Below are positions 1 to 8,318 of a DNA stretch of 64,000 bases, in pieces (within the stretch, counting starts at the first letter, position 1; each line of letters begins with the position of its first letter). Below the pieces are notes generated by a model. The model ran no database searches. It saw only the letters and a list, made by a program, of their open reading frames with translations, and was not told the origin of the DNA. The stretch comes from Candidatus Denitrolinea symbiosum. Lineage in GTDB: Bacteria; Chloroflexota; Anaerolineae; Anaerolineales; Villigracilaceae. The DNA lies in the NCBI GenBank assembly GCA_017312345.1, contig BLAA01000001.1, positions 3,038,001 through 3,102,000 of the forward strand. The letters are read 5' to 3'. Made by a program: the position numbers and the translations under genes.

Positions 1-542
1 GAGAGGCGCAGGTCGCCGTCCGCGTCGATGAGCGTGATGCGGGCGGTATGGTTCACGATGTAGCCCATGGCCGAAGTGGATTGCTCGACCGTGCGGAAGA
101 CGCCGTACGCGTCCCAGATGAGCCGCAACTGTTCCATTGTACCCGTCAAGCCGATGAAGTCCGAGCGGAAGCGGGAGACGTATTCCTGGACCCGCTCGGG
201 CGCGTCGCGGTCGGGGTCAACGGAGACGAAGACCACGCGAACCGCGTCCGCCGAACTGCCGAGGCGGTCCATCGCCTGTTTCATCTCCGCCATCGTGGTG
301 GGACAAACGTCGGGACAGGAGGTGTAGCCGAAGAACAACAGGACGATCCTGCCGCGCTGGTCGCTGAGACGGAAGACGCTGCCATCGGCGCGCGTCAACT
401 CGATGGGCGGCGCGACGGGAAACGGTTCCGCGTACGAGGCGCCACGGAAACCGGGAGGCTTTCCAAACCAGTAAATGGCCGCCGCGGCGAGGAGAATGGC
501 GAGGAAGGAAAAGACGCCGACGGAGAGAAGCTTTTTGTCCAT
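1..542 (-). CDS. SCO1/SenC-type copper chaperone for cytochrome oxidase (C-terminus cut by window edge)
   Basis: Membrane-anchored thioredoxin-fold protein expected to deliver copper to the CuA site of cytochrome c oxidase, outside the membrane. 180 residues are visible. Residues 7-25 form one N-terminal membrane helix. The copper-binding CxxxC is in TSCPDVCPTT (C76, C80), and the conserved distal histidine is H165 in YIVNHTARI; the family pattern FVSVDPDRD is present. Only about 20-30 C-terminal residues should lie beyond base 1. The ATG at 542 follows a terminator hairpin after cox3, so it may have its own promoter although it lies just downstream of the oxidase operon on the same strand. 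No clear Shine-Dalgarno is seen. The family and role are well supported; copper delivery to this particular oxidase is inferred from position. Confidence 0.93.
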   Translation of the reverse strand, partial: MDKKLLSVGVFSFLAILLAAAAIYWFGKPPGFRGASYAEPFPVAPPIELTRADGSVFRLSDQRGRIVLLFFGYTSCPDVCPTTMAEMKQAMDRLGSSADAVRVVFVSVDPDRDAPERVQEYVSRFRSDFIGLTGTMEQLRLIWDAYGVFRTVEQSTSAMGYIVNHTARITLIDADGDLRL

Positions 543-549
543 AATGTCG

Positions 550-578
550 AAAAAACAGGGCGACCCTTTGGCCGCCCC
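550..578 (-). terminator. Rho-independent terminator after cox3/4
   Basis: On the minus strand a GC-rich hairpin (arms about 570-577 and 558-565, loop AAA, one G-U pair) is followed by a run of six T. It closes the cox2-cox1-cox3 transcript and separates it from the SCO gene. Confidence 0.7.
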
Positions 579-607
579 GTTCTATCGCAACTATACCAGA
601 AACTTGC

Positions 608-1381
608 CTACTTGACGGCCGTACCGATGAGGTACAGAGCCGGGTAGAAGAAGATCCATACCACGTCCACAAAGTGCCAGTAGACGGCGGCCGCTTCCAC
701 GCCCCAATGTCTCTCAGGGGTAAAGTAGCCCCTGCGGCCATTGCGCCAGACGAGGAAGATGAAGATCAGGCCGGTCGTCACGTGGAAGGCGTGCATACCC
801 GTCATCATGTAGAAGATGCCGCCGACCACGTCTCGGCTGGCGATCACGCCCTCCAGTTTGGCGAGCTGCCACTCGCCGCCCACCACGCCGACCACGAATC
901 CGAGGCCGAGGACGAAGGTGACGCCCAGCCAGAACAGGAAGTTCTTCTTGTCGCCATGTTCGATGCTGGTCTCGGCGCGGTTCATGGAGAACGAGGAGAT
1001 CAGCAGGACGGCGGTCACAAACAGGCCGAGGTACTGGTTCAGCGCGGGGCGCTCCAGTCCCAGCAGGTTGATGCGGCTGATGAGCAATCCGCCGAACACG
1101 AACGAGTCGGACAACAGGAACAGCCAGAGACCGAGACGGTTGGTGGCAAGCCGGTACGCGTAACTATCGCGGTCTTCGCCCGCGTCCTCCCGCGCCAGCC
1201 TGTAGATGTGCATGTAGTAGTACGCTACCAGCCCGGCTTTGATGACCGCGACCAGGAGCAACAGGACGACGTTCGGAAGCGCGATCGCGATGCCGAACTC
1301 CAACGCGGTCAAAATGGCGAGGTAGATGAAAATGATGACGCCCTGCGAGAGCGCGGATTTTTTGTCGGTTGTGTGTTCCAT
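608..1381 (-). CDS. Cytochrome c oxidase subunit IV-III fusion
   Basis: Structural subunit of the caa3-type oxidase, in the cytoplasmic membrane. The protein has 257 residues. About residues 10-65 resemble a two-helix subunit IV (CtaF/CyoD type), and from about residue 75 it is a five-helix subunit III (WLFLLSDSFVFGG, then a C-terminal HVTTGLIF...YWHFVDVVWIFFYP signature). Normally these are separate polypeptides. The listed longest frame starts at 1387 (MIMEH), but the second ATG at 1381 has GGA seven bases upstream, so I chose it. The gene follows cox1 by 9 bp and is the last gene before a terminator. Confidence 0.93.
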   Translation of the reverse strand: MEHTTDKKSALSQGVIIFIYLAILTALEFGIAIALPNVVLLLLVAVIKAGLVAYYYMHIYRLAREDAGEDRDSYAYRLATNRLGLWLFLLSDSFVFGGLLISRINLLGLERPALNQYLGLFVTAVLLISSFSMNRAETSIEHGDKKNFLFWLGVTFVLGLGFVVGVVGGEWQLAKLEGVIASRDVVGGIFYMMTGMHAFHVTTGLIFIFLVWRNGRRGYFTPERHWGVEAAAVYWHFVDVVWIFFYPALYLIGTAVK

Positions 1382-1390
1382 GATCATTTC

Positions 1391-3241
1391 CTACTTCTTC
1401 ACAAATTCCACGTATTTGGAGCCGGGCAGGCCGTAATCGTACGGTTCGCCCACCACTTCAAAGGGCGTCTCATAATTGTGCGCGGGCATCGGAGAGGGAA
1501 CCTGCCACTCGGGCGAGCGCGAATTCCACAGGTTGCCGGTCGCGGATTCGCCGCGCTTCACGCTTTGGACGAGGTTGATGATGAAGATCAGCACTGAAAT
1601 GGCGATGAGGAAGGCCGCCACGGTCAGGACGATGTGCCAGGTCTGGAAACCCAGCGCGGGGTCGTAGTCGAAGATGCGGCGGCGCATTCCCAGCAGGCCG
1701 ATGCGCATCATGCCGAGCGTGAGGATGACGAACGAGGGGAAGATCAGCCAGAAGTGCCAGCGGCCCAGCTTCTCGTCCAGGCGGCGGCCCGTGGCCTTCG
1801 GGAACCAGTAATAGAGAGCGGCGAAGAACGGGAAGACGAATCCGCCGAAGAGCGTGTCGTGGAAGTGGCCGACGATCCAGTACGTGTCGTGCAGGTGCAG
1901 GTTGGTCGAGACGGTGGCGTTCGGGGGGCCGGTCAATCCGCCCATCAAAAAGACGACGATCGAGCCAACCACAAAGAGGAAGGCTGTTGACATCGGATGG
2001 TCGACCTTGCCCTTCCAAAGCGTCGCGACCCACGAGAAGAACTTCACGCCGGTCGGGACGGCCACCAGCAGGGTGCTGTACATGAAGGGGACGCGCAGGT
2101 ATTCGTTCATACCCGACGTGAACATGTGGTGCGCCCAGACGAGAAAGCCCACCAGCGCGATGCCGAGCGAGGACATGGCGACCCACTTATAGCCAAAGAG
2201 CGGCTTGCGGACGAAGACCGGGAGCAGTTCCGAAATGACGCCGAGGCCGGGCAGGATGAAGAGGTAGACCGCGGGGTGCGAGTAGAACCAGAACAGGTGC
2301 TGGAACAGGATGGGGTTGCCGCCCTTGGCCGGGTCGAAGAAGCCCATGCCGAAGAGACGCTGGAACATGACCATCTGGAAGGAGAGGCCGATCAACTGGG
2401 TGGCGGTCAACGAAATGAGGGAGGTGGCGATGGCTGCCCAGACGAAGATCGGCACGCGGAAGGTGGTCATGCCTTTAGAGCGCATTCGGACGACGGTGGC
2501 GATCAGGTTGAGCGCGCCGAGAATGGAGGACCAGCCGGCCACGAACACGCCGAGGAAGAACATTTGAGGGCCGACAATGGAGGGATTGGCCGAAAGAGGC
2601 GGGTAGCCCGTCCAGCCGGCTTCCACGCCGCCGAGCGGCATGGACAACAGCAGCCAGACCGAGGCCGGGACGACCAGCCAGAACGAGAAAGCGTTCAGGC
2701 GCGGGAAGGCCATATCGGGCGCGCCGATGAGGAGCGGGACGAGGTAGTTCATCATTCCCGCGATACCCAGCAGGATCGAGACGATCATGATCATCCCGTG
2801 CAGGGACATCAGCGTGTTGTATTGGCCGGGCTGGAGGAATTGCTGGCCTTCGAACGAAAGTTCCGTGCGGAAGATCAACGCAAAGGTCCCGCCGGTGACC
2901 AGCAGGATCAGGGCGGCGACGGTGTATTGAATGCCGATGACTTTGTGGTCGAGCGAGGGGCCGAGATATTTCAGCCAGCCCGCGGGGTCATCGTGATGGT
3001 CGGAGGTCTCCTGTCCGCGCCACCATTTGAACCAGTCGCTCATCACGCCGTGCGAGGCGAGGAAGGCCAGCGTGCCGACGACTCCGCCAAAAACCCAGGC
3101 GTGCTCGGTAAAGAGGTAATTGCTCGCGGCGGGAAGTCCCAGCGCGAGGCGGATGCCCGCTACGAAGGCGATGCCGGCCGCCAGGCCAATCGTCAGCCAG
3201 ACCAGCCCGCGCGCCAGGGGAACAGAGTAGAATTTCTTCAT
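1391..3241 (-). CDS. ctaD: Cytochrome c oxidase subunit I, A2-type haem-copper oxidase
   Basis: Catalytic subunit that reduces O2 to water and pumps protons. It has 616 residues. Visible ligands are H148 for the low-spin haem (MSLHGMIMI), the CuB/Tyr segment YSHPAVY at 320-326, CuB His pair H371-H372 (WAHHMFTSGM), and the haem a3/a histidines in HLHDTYWIVGHFHDT (about 445-460). The Glu of the usual HPEVY D-channel motif is Ala and is preceded by Tyr-Ser: this YSHPxV pattern defines A2-type oxidases such as those of Rhodothermus and Thermus. The N-terminus carries an extra roughly 90 residues with two hydrophobic segments before the conserved core. It lies between cox2 (18 bp upstream) and cox3/4. 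Confidence 0.97.
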   Translation of the reverse strand: MKKFYSVPLARGLVWLTIGLAAGIAFVAGIRLALGLPAASNYLFTEHAWVFGGVVGTLAFLASHGVMSDWFKWWRGQETSDHHDDPAGWLKYLGPSLDHKVIGIQYTVAALILLVTGGTFALIFRTELSFEGQQFLQPGQYNTLMSLHGMIMIVSILLGIAGMMNYLVPLLIGAPDMAFPRLNAFSFWLVVPASVWLLLSMPLGGVEAGWTGYPPLSANPSIVGPQMFFLGVFVAGWSSILGALNLIATVVRMRSKGMTTFRVPIFVWAAIATSLISLTATQLIGLSFQMVMFQRLFGMGFFDPAKGGNPILFQHLFWFYSHPAVYLFILPGLGVISELLPVFVRKPLFGYKWVAMSSLGIALVGFLVWAHHMFTSGMNEYLRVPFMYSTLLVAVPTGVKFFSWVATLWKGKVDHPMSTAFLFVVGSIVVFLMGGLTGPPNATVSTNLHLHDTYWIVGHFHDTLFGGFVFPFFAALYYWFPKATGRRLDEKLGRWHFWLIFPSFVILTLGMMRIGLLGMRRRIFDYDPALGFQTWHIVLTVAAFLIAISVLIFIINLVQSVKRGESATGNLWNSRSPEWQVPSPMPAHNYETPFEVVGEPYDYGLPGSKYVEFVKK

Positions 3242-3259
3242 ATTGATATTCTCCGCGCG

Positions 3260-4264
3260 TTATTTCAACGTCTCGATATACGCGATAATATTGGCGAGAT
3301 CTTCCTCGCTGAAGACGTAAGCCGGCATCTTCACGCTCGCGAAGCCGGCCGCGATCTTGGCCTGCGGATCCAAGATGGATTCCTTGATGTAGGCCTCGTC
3401 CGCGGCGACGCTGGAGCCGCCCTCGAGGCTGGCCTGGGAACCAAAGAGTCCCTGCCAGGTGGGGCCGACCAGCGCCGAGCCGTTGACGGTGTGGCAGCCC
3501 AAACAGCCGTTATTTTTCACGAGCAATTCGCCTTTGGCGGCGGGCGTCTGCGCGGAGGCCATGGAGGACTGCTGCGCGGCCGCCCACTGCTGAAACGCGG
3601 CGGCCTCTGTGACCACCACCTGCGATTCCATCTGGTAGTGCGCGGAGCCGCACAGCTCGGCGCAGCGGACTTTGTAGGAACCGTTCAGGGTCGGGGTGAT
3701 CCGCAACTGCGTCACGCGGCCCGGCACAACATCCTGTTTGACGCGGAATTCGGGGACCCAGAAGGAGTGGATCACGTCTTCGGCTTCCATTTCAAGCAGG
3801 ATCTGCCGCCCGTTGGGCAGGTGTAGTTCGTCGCTGATAAACCCGCCGTATTCGGGATATTCGAAACTCCACGCGAACTGCCGGGCGTGGACTTTGACGA
3901 TCATGGCCTGCGGGTCCACGCGGCGGGTTTCGCCAAGGGTGTAGGCGCCCAAATAAGCGAAGACCAGCACCAAAACCAGCGGGATGACGGTCCAGGTGAT
4001 CTCCAATTTGGTGTTGCCCGTAATGTATTCCGCGTCGCTGGTATCGCCCGCTTTGCGGCGGAACACAAACAGGCCGTACATCAGCGGGACGACGATCAGC
4101 GCGAACAGGAAGGAAATCGTGACCACTTCCAGGTTCCACAGCCAGTCAATGGGGGCCGCCTGAACGCTGGCCTCCACCGGCATCAGGTGGGCGGCGTCCA
4201 GCCCCGCATAGGTCAGGATTGCCACGAGGATGACCAGGACGCCGACGATAAGGTAGTGTCGCAT
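3260..4264 (-). CDS. ctaC: Cytochrome c oxidase subunit II fused to cytochrome c (caa3 type)
   Basis: Electron entry subunit of the oxidase. It has 334 residues: signal/first helix at 5-22, transmembrane hairpin at about 45-68 and 90-110, then an extracytoplasmic cupredoxin domain. The CuA site is complete: H166, then C201, C205, H209 and M212 (CAELCGSAHYQM). A cytochrome c domain follows, with haem motif CLGCH (C254, C257, H258) and a likely distal Met in KMPAYVF. The fused haem domain makes this a caa3 enzyme that accepts electrons from a small carrier. It is preceded by a receiver-like gene (26 bp gap) on what looks like the same transcript; AGGAG lies just before the ATG. Confidence 0.97.
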   Translation of the reverse strand: MRHYLIVGVLVILVAILTYAGLDAAHLMPVEASVQAAPIDWLWNLEVVTISFLFALIVVPLMYGLFVFRRKAGDTSDAEYITGNTKLEITWTVIPLVLVLVFAYLGAYTLGETRRVDPQAMIVKVHARQFAWSFEYPEYGGFISDELHLPNGRQILLEMEAEDVIHSFWVPEFRVKQDVVPGRVTQLRITPTLNGSYKVRCAELCGSAHYQMESQVVVTEAAAFQQWAAAQQSSMASAQTPAAKGELLVKNNGCLGCHTVNGSALVGPTWQGLFGSQASLEGGSSVAADEAYIKESILDPQAKIAAGFASVKMPAYVFSEEDLANIIAYIETLK

Positions 4265-4290
4265 ATGCTTCTCCTAAAAAAAGTGATGAG

Positions 4291-4656
4291 TCAGTCCCAG
4301 GGATTGGTGAGCCAGGCTTCCGCTTGCGCGGCGGTCAGGCGCTTGCGTTGATACAGCACCACAGGTTCGGTGGAGCCGAGCGAAACCAGCACCACCTGCA
4401 TGGGCGATTCGCCCTCCATAAACCGCTCGAGGAACTCGTCGCGGTTGATGGTGGCGTCGTCGTAATCCACGATCACCAGGTCGGGGCGGAGCGATTCCAA
4501 CAGGGTCAGCGTTTCCCCGGTTGTGCAGGGCATTCCCACAATTTCGGCCCGTCCCTCCCAACGCGAGGCATACGCCTTCCGCAAACCTTCGCGAAACAAA
4601 GGATTGGCAGAGGCGATGAGGACGCGCTGGGGATGCGAGAGGAGCCGTTGACTCAC
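4291..4656 (-). CDS. Degenerate receiver-like protein at the head of the cox operon
   Basis: A 121-residue protein with the fold pattern of a response regulator receiver (VLIASANPLFREGL ... DLVIVDYDDATI ... VVLVSLG) but no output domain. The acidic pair that normally follows the first strand is replaced by ASANP, while one Asp remains after the third strand (VIVDYDD), so phosphorylation is doubtful. A longer reading from ATG 4686 exists, but a promoter-like element ends at 4677, so the GTG at 4656 with AGGA upstream fits better. It is 26 bp upstream of cox2 and just downstream of a LuxR-type two-component pair. A regulatory role in oxidase expression is inference only. Confidence 0.65.
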   Translation of the reverse strand: MSQRLLSHPQRVLIASANPLFREGLRKAYASRWEGRAEIVGMPCTTGETLTLLESLRPDLVIVDYDDATINRDEFLERFMEGESPMQVVLVSLGSTEPVVLYQRKRLTAAQAEAWLTNPWD

Positions 4657-4676
4657 AAAAACGAATTCCTGGCAGT

Positions 4677-4705
4677 AATGTACCAAAATTCGTCTTATTT
4701 GTCAT
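4677..4705 (-). promoter_or_regulatory. Probable sigma70-type promoter of the cox operon
   Basis: Minus-strand ATGACA (4705-4700) and TACATT (4682-4677) are separated by 17 nt. The start site would fall near 4670, giving a short leader before GTG 4656. Confidence 0.45.
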
Positions 4706-4748
4706 TAATTCAAATTTGAAAAAGAGGGGGATTTCAAGCGCGCCGCGA

Positions 4749-4767
4749 GGGTGATTATCCATCACCC
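4749..4767 (-). terminator. Hairpin after the response regulator gene
   Basis: A perfect 7-bp stem (GGGTGAT / ATCACCC, 5-nt loop) lies 15 bp beyond the stop of the LuxR-type regulator. There is no T-run, so it may be a weak or factor-assisted terminator. Confidence 0.3.
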
Positions 4768-4781
4768 GTTGTCATCATCCT

Positions 4782-5426
4782 TTACGGTCGTTGGATCAAC
4801 CCCGCCCGCGTTGCCCTGTCTACCGCGTCGGCGCGGCTGTTCACTTCCATTTTTTTGAGAATATGGCGGATGTGCGTCTTGACTGTGTTCTCGGAGATAT
4901 ACAGCGTCGAAGCGACCTGACCCGTCGTCTGGCCGCGCGCAAGACAGCGCAAGACTTCCAATTCGCGTTCGCTCAGCAACTCATTCGGACGCCCGGAGGG
5001 AGAACGGCGCATCATCTTGAACGCCAGCGCGGTCATCTCCGGCGAGAGCGCCGACTTCCCCTGCGAAACGTCCAGCAGGGTGCGGCGCAAAGTCTCCGGC
5101 TCCATGTTCTTCAGCAGGTAGCCGCTGGCCCCCGCCAGGATCGCCCCCACCAGGTCTTCCTCGGCCTGTGAAACGGTCAGCATCAGGGCATCCGCCTCCT
5201 GCCCCGCGGCGCGCAGCGCGCGCAGGGTCTCCACGCCGCTCATGCCGGGCATGTTGACGTCCAACAGAATGATGTCGGCCCCGCTCGCGGGGATCGCTTG
5301 AAGCGCTTCCTCGCCGCTTCCCGCCTCGCCGGCCACTTCGAACTCGGCCATATCCGAAAGCAGGCCGATCAACCCGCGGCGGAACAGGATGTGATCATCC
5401 ACAACGAAGATGCGGATGCGCTTCAC
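4782..5426 (-). CDS. NarL/LuxR-family response regulator
   Basis: Cytoplasmic DNA-binding regulator of 214 residues. The receiver occupies about 1-120: acidic pair VDDH, phospho-acceptor in ILLDVNMPG, Thr/Ser in LMLTVSQ and Lys in YLLKNMEPE. A LuxR-type HTH fills about 148-210 (LSERELEVLRCLARG, SENTVKTHIRHILKKM). Its ATG overlaps the stop of the histidine kinase (ATGA), so the two are translationally coupled and form a two-component pair. The targets are not visible; the next genes downstream encode the cytochrome oxidase, which makes respiratory control a reasonable guess. Confidence 0.92.
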   Translation of the reverse strand: MKRIRIFVVDDHILFRRGLIGLLSDMAEFEVAGEAGSGEEALQAIPASGADIILLDVNMPGMSGVETLRALRAAGQEADALMLTVSQAEEDLVGAILAGASGYLLKNMEPETLRRTLLDVSQGKSALSPEMTALAFKMMRRSPSGRPNELLSERELEVLRCLARGQTTGQVASTLYISENTVKTHIRHILKKMEVNSRADAVDRATRAGLIQRP

Positions 5427-6583
5427 GGTTCGACCGTCGCTTTCAACGGGATGCTCAATCGGATGACGGTTCCGCCGTTCGGGCGGGCGACGACCTGGAA
5501 TTCCGCGCCGACCGACTCGGCCCGTTCCCGCATCCCCCGCAGCCCGAAGCGGGCCGCGGCCAGCGGGTCGGCGGGACGGAAGCCGCAGCCGTCGTCCTGC
5601 ACCTCGATCCGCGCCTCGCCGTCCTCCTCCCAGGCCGCGATCCTGACGCAGCGCGCCCGCGCGTGTTTGCGAACGTTGGTCAGCGCCTCCTGCACGATGC
5701 GGATCAACTGCACCTGCACATGGGCGGGGAAATCATGCGAAAGTTGCAAATGAGTTTCCACAGTCAGGCCGCTCAGCGCGGCAAAATTCTCGGCCGCCTG
5801 CGCCAGCCAGCCTTCGAGACGGTCGTCGGGGGCGCGGCGCAAATTTTCGATGGCCTGGCGCGCGTCGAGATAGGCGTCGCCGAGGGTGCGCGAGGAATTT
5901 TTAAGGATGCGCGCGGCCTGTCCCGAATCGCCTTCGGCGAGGAAGTTTTCCGCGCGGCCGATCTCGATCTTGAGGAAGGCCAGCGTCTGCGCCAATCCAT
6001 CGTGGATCTCGCGCGCCAGCCGCGCCCGCTCCTGAAGAATGACGCGCGTCTCGGCCTGCGGGAGCGCGCCCGGTTGGAACCGTCCCGTGTCGGGAATCGA
6101 ATGAGGCGGCTGGCTGCGCTCCGCCTCCAGCGCGAGCGCGGTCAGAATCGCCGCGTCCGCCAGGAAGCGCTCGACGGGCGCGTCCAGGTTTGGCTCGGCG
6201 GAGAAGACGAAGCTGAACAGTCCCGCTTCGCGGCCGCGGGAGCGCAGGGGCAGGCAGCGGACAAAGCCCGGTTCGGGCGAGCGCTCGAGCAGGGGACAAT
6301 CCCCGCCGGAGCGACGCGTTTCGCACACTTTACACGCCTGCCGCCAGGCCGGGCGGGACAGGGCGTCGGCGTCAAAAGCCGGGACGCGGCCAAACGTCAG
6401 CGGAGGCAGCGCGGCCGAGAATTCATCGAAAGGCAGGAACACGCATCCTTCCGCGCCAAGCGTCTCAGAGCAGACGCGCATGAACGCCCGCAGGCTGGAT
6501 TCCGCGTCCACGGCTTCGAGCAGGGACGCGGCCAGGGAGAGGCTGGCTTGCAACAACGGTCGGGCGGAGTCGGATTCGGTCAC
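5423..6583 (-). CDS. Soluble GAF-domain histidine kinase (HisKA_3 / NarX-like)
   Basis: Sensor kinase of 386 residues with no transmembrane segment. Residues about 20-155 look like a GAF domain. The phospho-acceptor is H194 in ARLAREIHDGLAQTLAF (HisKA_3), and the ATPase domain is at about 285-380 (EALTNVRKHARA, VQDDGCGF, GLRGMRERAE). The GAF region carries C84, C87, C96 and C110 (ACKVCETRRSGGDCPLL), a spacing that could bind a metal or Fe-S cluster or form disulfides; that is inference. GTG start at 6583. It overlaps the regulator downstream by 4 bp and lies 20 bp after the peroxiredoxin gene, which again suggests redox or oxygen sensing. Confidence 0.9.
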   Translation of the reverse strand: MTESDSARPLLQASLSLAASLLEAVDAESSLRAFMRVCSETLGAEGCVFLPFDEFSAALPPLTFGRVPAFDADALSRPAWRQACKVCETRRSGGDCPLLERSPEPGFVRCLPLRSRGREAGLFSFVFSAEPNLDAPVERFLADAAILTALALEAERSQPPHSIPDTGRFQPGALPQAETRVILQERARLAREIHDGLAQTLAFLKIEIGRAENFLAEGDSGQAARILKNSSRTLGDAYLDARQAIENLRRAPDDRLEGWLAQAAENFAALSGLTVETHLQLSHDFPAHVQVQLIRIVQEALTNVRKHARARCVRIAAWEEDGEARIEVQDDGCGFRPADPLAAARFGLRGMRERAESVGAEFQVVARPNGGTVIRLSIPLKATVEP

Positions 6584-6603
6584 GGCGAGCCGCTTGGGGG
6601 GTT

Positions 6604-7071
6604 CTACGGAAGCGAGCGGAGGGCTTCGAGGACCTCCGCGCTGTGTTCGGCCGGTCGGACGTTCGCGAAGACGCGGGCGATCGTCCCCTGCGCGTCGATC
6701 AGGAACGTCGTGCGGAGGACGCCTTCGTATTCGCGTCCCATGAATTTCTTCTTCCCCAAAACTTCGTACAGTTGGCAGACGCGGCGCTCTTCGTCCGCGA
6801 GCAGGGAAAACGGGAGTTGGTATTTGGCTTTGAATTTCGCGTGCGAGCGCGGGCTGTCGGCGCTGACGCCGAGGATGACGACGCCGGCTTTTTCGTAGGC
6901 TGAATAGTCGTCGCGGAAGTTGCAGGCTTCGCGGGTACAGCCGGGCGTATCGTCTTTGGGATAAAAATATAACAGGACCGGCCTGCCCCGATAGGCGGAA
7001 AGTTTTTGGGGCGCGCCGGTTTCATCGGGCAATTCGAAATCGGGAGCGGGGATTCCGTCTTTCAATGGCAT
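6604..7071 (-). CDS. bcp: Thiol peroxidase of the BCP/PrxQ family
   Basis: Thioredoxin-dependent peroxidase that reduces H2O2 and organic hydroperoxides in the cytoplasm. It has 155 residues. The peroxidatic and resolving cysteines are in DTPGCTREACNF (the closely spaced Cys pair typical of PrxQ-like BCP), and FYPKDDTPGCT is the family signature. A longer frame to 7194 exists, but ATG 7071 has GGAGAA four bases upstream and begins exactly at the conserved PAPDFELPDETG N-terminus. It directly precedes the GAF histidine kinase gene. Confidence 0.94.
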   Translation of the reverse strand: MPLKDGIPAPDFELPDETGAPQKLSAYRGRPVLLYFYPKDDTPGCTREACNFRDDYSAYEKAGVVILGVSADSPRSHAKFKAKYQLPFSLLADEERRVCQLYEVLGKKKFMGREYEGVLRTTFLIDAQGTIARVFANVRPAEHSAEVLEALRSLP

Positions 7072-7207
7072 GTGATTCTCCAGCAAGTCCCGCGCGGCTG
7101 CGCGTTTCGGAAATTTCCCGTCCATTTTAACATGAGCAGGACGGCGGGACAATAAATCAAGGCGCCGGGCAAGGGAAGCCCCGGCCCGGCGCATTCGAGA
7201 GCGTTCG

Positions 7208-7612
7208 TTATTTGAGCGTGCGGATGTAGGCGATCACGTCCCAGATCTGTTCGTCTGTGAGAATCCCCTTCCATCCCACCATGGCGGTGCCTGGCACGCC
7301 GGTGTTCACGCGCCAGAACAAATAGTCGTCGCCCACTTCCGGCGCGAACGCGGACAGGTCGCGGGGTTTGGGATCCAACGCGGCCCCGGCCGGGCCGTCT
7401 CCATGCCCCTCGGCGCCGTGACAGGCCGCGCAGTTTGTAGTGAACGCTTCCTTACCGGCGGCCGCGTCGGCGCCGGCCGGCAGGCTCTTGCCGGCAAAAT
7501 CCGCAGGGACGGTGGGGTTGGCGGAAACAGGCTGGGGGGTGGGGCTTCCGCCGCAGGCCGCCAGGATGACCGCGCCCGCGACGAAGACCGCAAGAATGAT
7601 CAATTTTCTCAT
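7208..7612 (-). CDS. Cytochrome c lipoprotein, single haem
   Basis: Small extracytoplasmic electron carrier of 134 residues. An N-terminal lipoprotein signal ends in ILAACGG, with the modified Cys near position 20. One haem site CAACH lies at about residues 68-72 and the distal Met is probably in GTAMVGWKG; the C-terminus WDVIAYIRTL is typical of class I cytochromes c. The second ATG (7612) has GAGG seven bases upstream, the first (7618) does not. It could donate electrons to the caa3 oxidase encoded 3 kb downstream, but nothing in the sequence proves this. Confidence 0.9.
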   Translation of the reverse strand: MRKLIILAVFVAGAVILAACGGSPTPQPVSANPTVPADFAGKSLPAGADAAAGKEAFTTNCAACHGAEGHGDGPAGAALDPKPRDLSAFAPEVGDDYLFWRVNTGVPGTAMVGWKGILTDEQIWDVIAYIRTLK

Positions 7613-7618
7613 GTTCAT

Positions 7619-7951
7619 ACCTCGATAAAGATTTTCTTTCCGGGCGGCATTATATCACTATGCCGCCGGGGTTGGCGTCCCGCCTTCGACGCGGATCTCT
7701 CAATTCGCCGCCGCATCGTCCCGTCTTCAGCGGCAGCCTAAATGATCCTATCCGCAAGAATCCGTGAACTCCGCGTAATCTGTATCCTCAGATCACGAAA
7801 ACTACGCGTAATCTGCGTTCTCTAACGCAAACTTGACGGTACGCCTGCTGGCGGGCGGCGCCAGGGAGAGACCGCCTATGGCGCTTTCGTGAAGCGTCGA
7901 TGCTTCAGAAACGGTCTCTCAGGAAAAAGCCCAATACCCCACTCAAAGAAA
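7619..7951. other. Intergenic region with a decayed dispersed repeat
   Basis: No gene is visible. Bases 7746-7782 closely match 32805-32841 (ATCCGC.AGAATCCGTGA ... CGCGTAATC), and a second related unit follows at about 7795-7822, so this is a member of a dispersed intergenic family. Confidence 0.5.
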
Positions 7952-8317
7952 TTACACAATCCCGACTTTCTTCATCGCGGCTTCCAGCGTATCGAAAGCG
8001 GCGGGCTTGATAACGACCGCGTTCGCGCCGCCCTGCATCACGCGCTGACGCGTCTCGGGCTGGTCGTCGGAAGTGATGATGATGACCGGCACCGGCACCA
8101 GCCGCGGCTCACGCCGCAGGAAGGCCAGAATCTCGGTGCCGTCCACGCCGGGCATATTGATATCCAGCAGCACTACGCGCGGCGTCATACTGCTCAGGGA
8201 GGAAATGGCCGGGCTGGCCCCATAGGCTACTCGCGACGGAACGCCCATGATGTCGAGCATCATCTTCAGGGCGTCGGCGGTCTCGCGGTTATCGTCAATG
8301 ATGAGGGCTTCAGACAT
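7952..8317 (-). CDS. Stand-alone receiver (CheY-like) protein
   Basis: A 121-residue receiver without output domain. All key positions are present: acidic pair IIDDNRE, phospho-acceptor Asp in VLLDINMPG, Ser/Thr in IIITSDD and Lys in VVIKPAA. It starts 1 bp after the moeA stop codon and so is almost certainly co-transcribed with that gene. Its partner kinase and target are not encoded next to it; a role as a phosphorelay or protein-protein regulator is only family knowledge. Confidence 0.88.
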   Translation of the reverse strand: MSEALIIDDNRETADALKMMLDIMGVPSRVAYGASPAISSLSSMTPRVVLLDINMPGVDGTEILAFLRREPRLVPVPVIIITSDDQPETRQRVMQGGANAVVIKPAAFDTLEAAMKKVGIV

Positions 8318-8318
8318 T

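Noticed and set aside
1997..3826. Plus-strand open frame of 609 codons
   Set aside because: Antisense to cox1 and cox2; composition is Arg/Glu/Gly/His-rich as in shadow frames.
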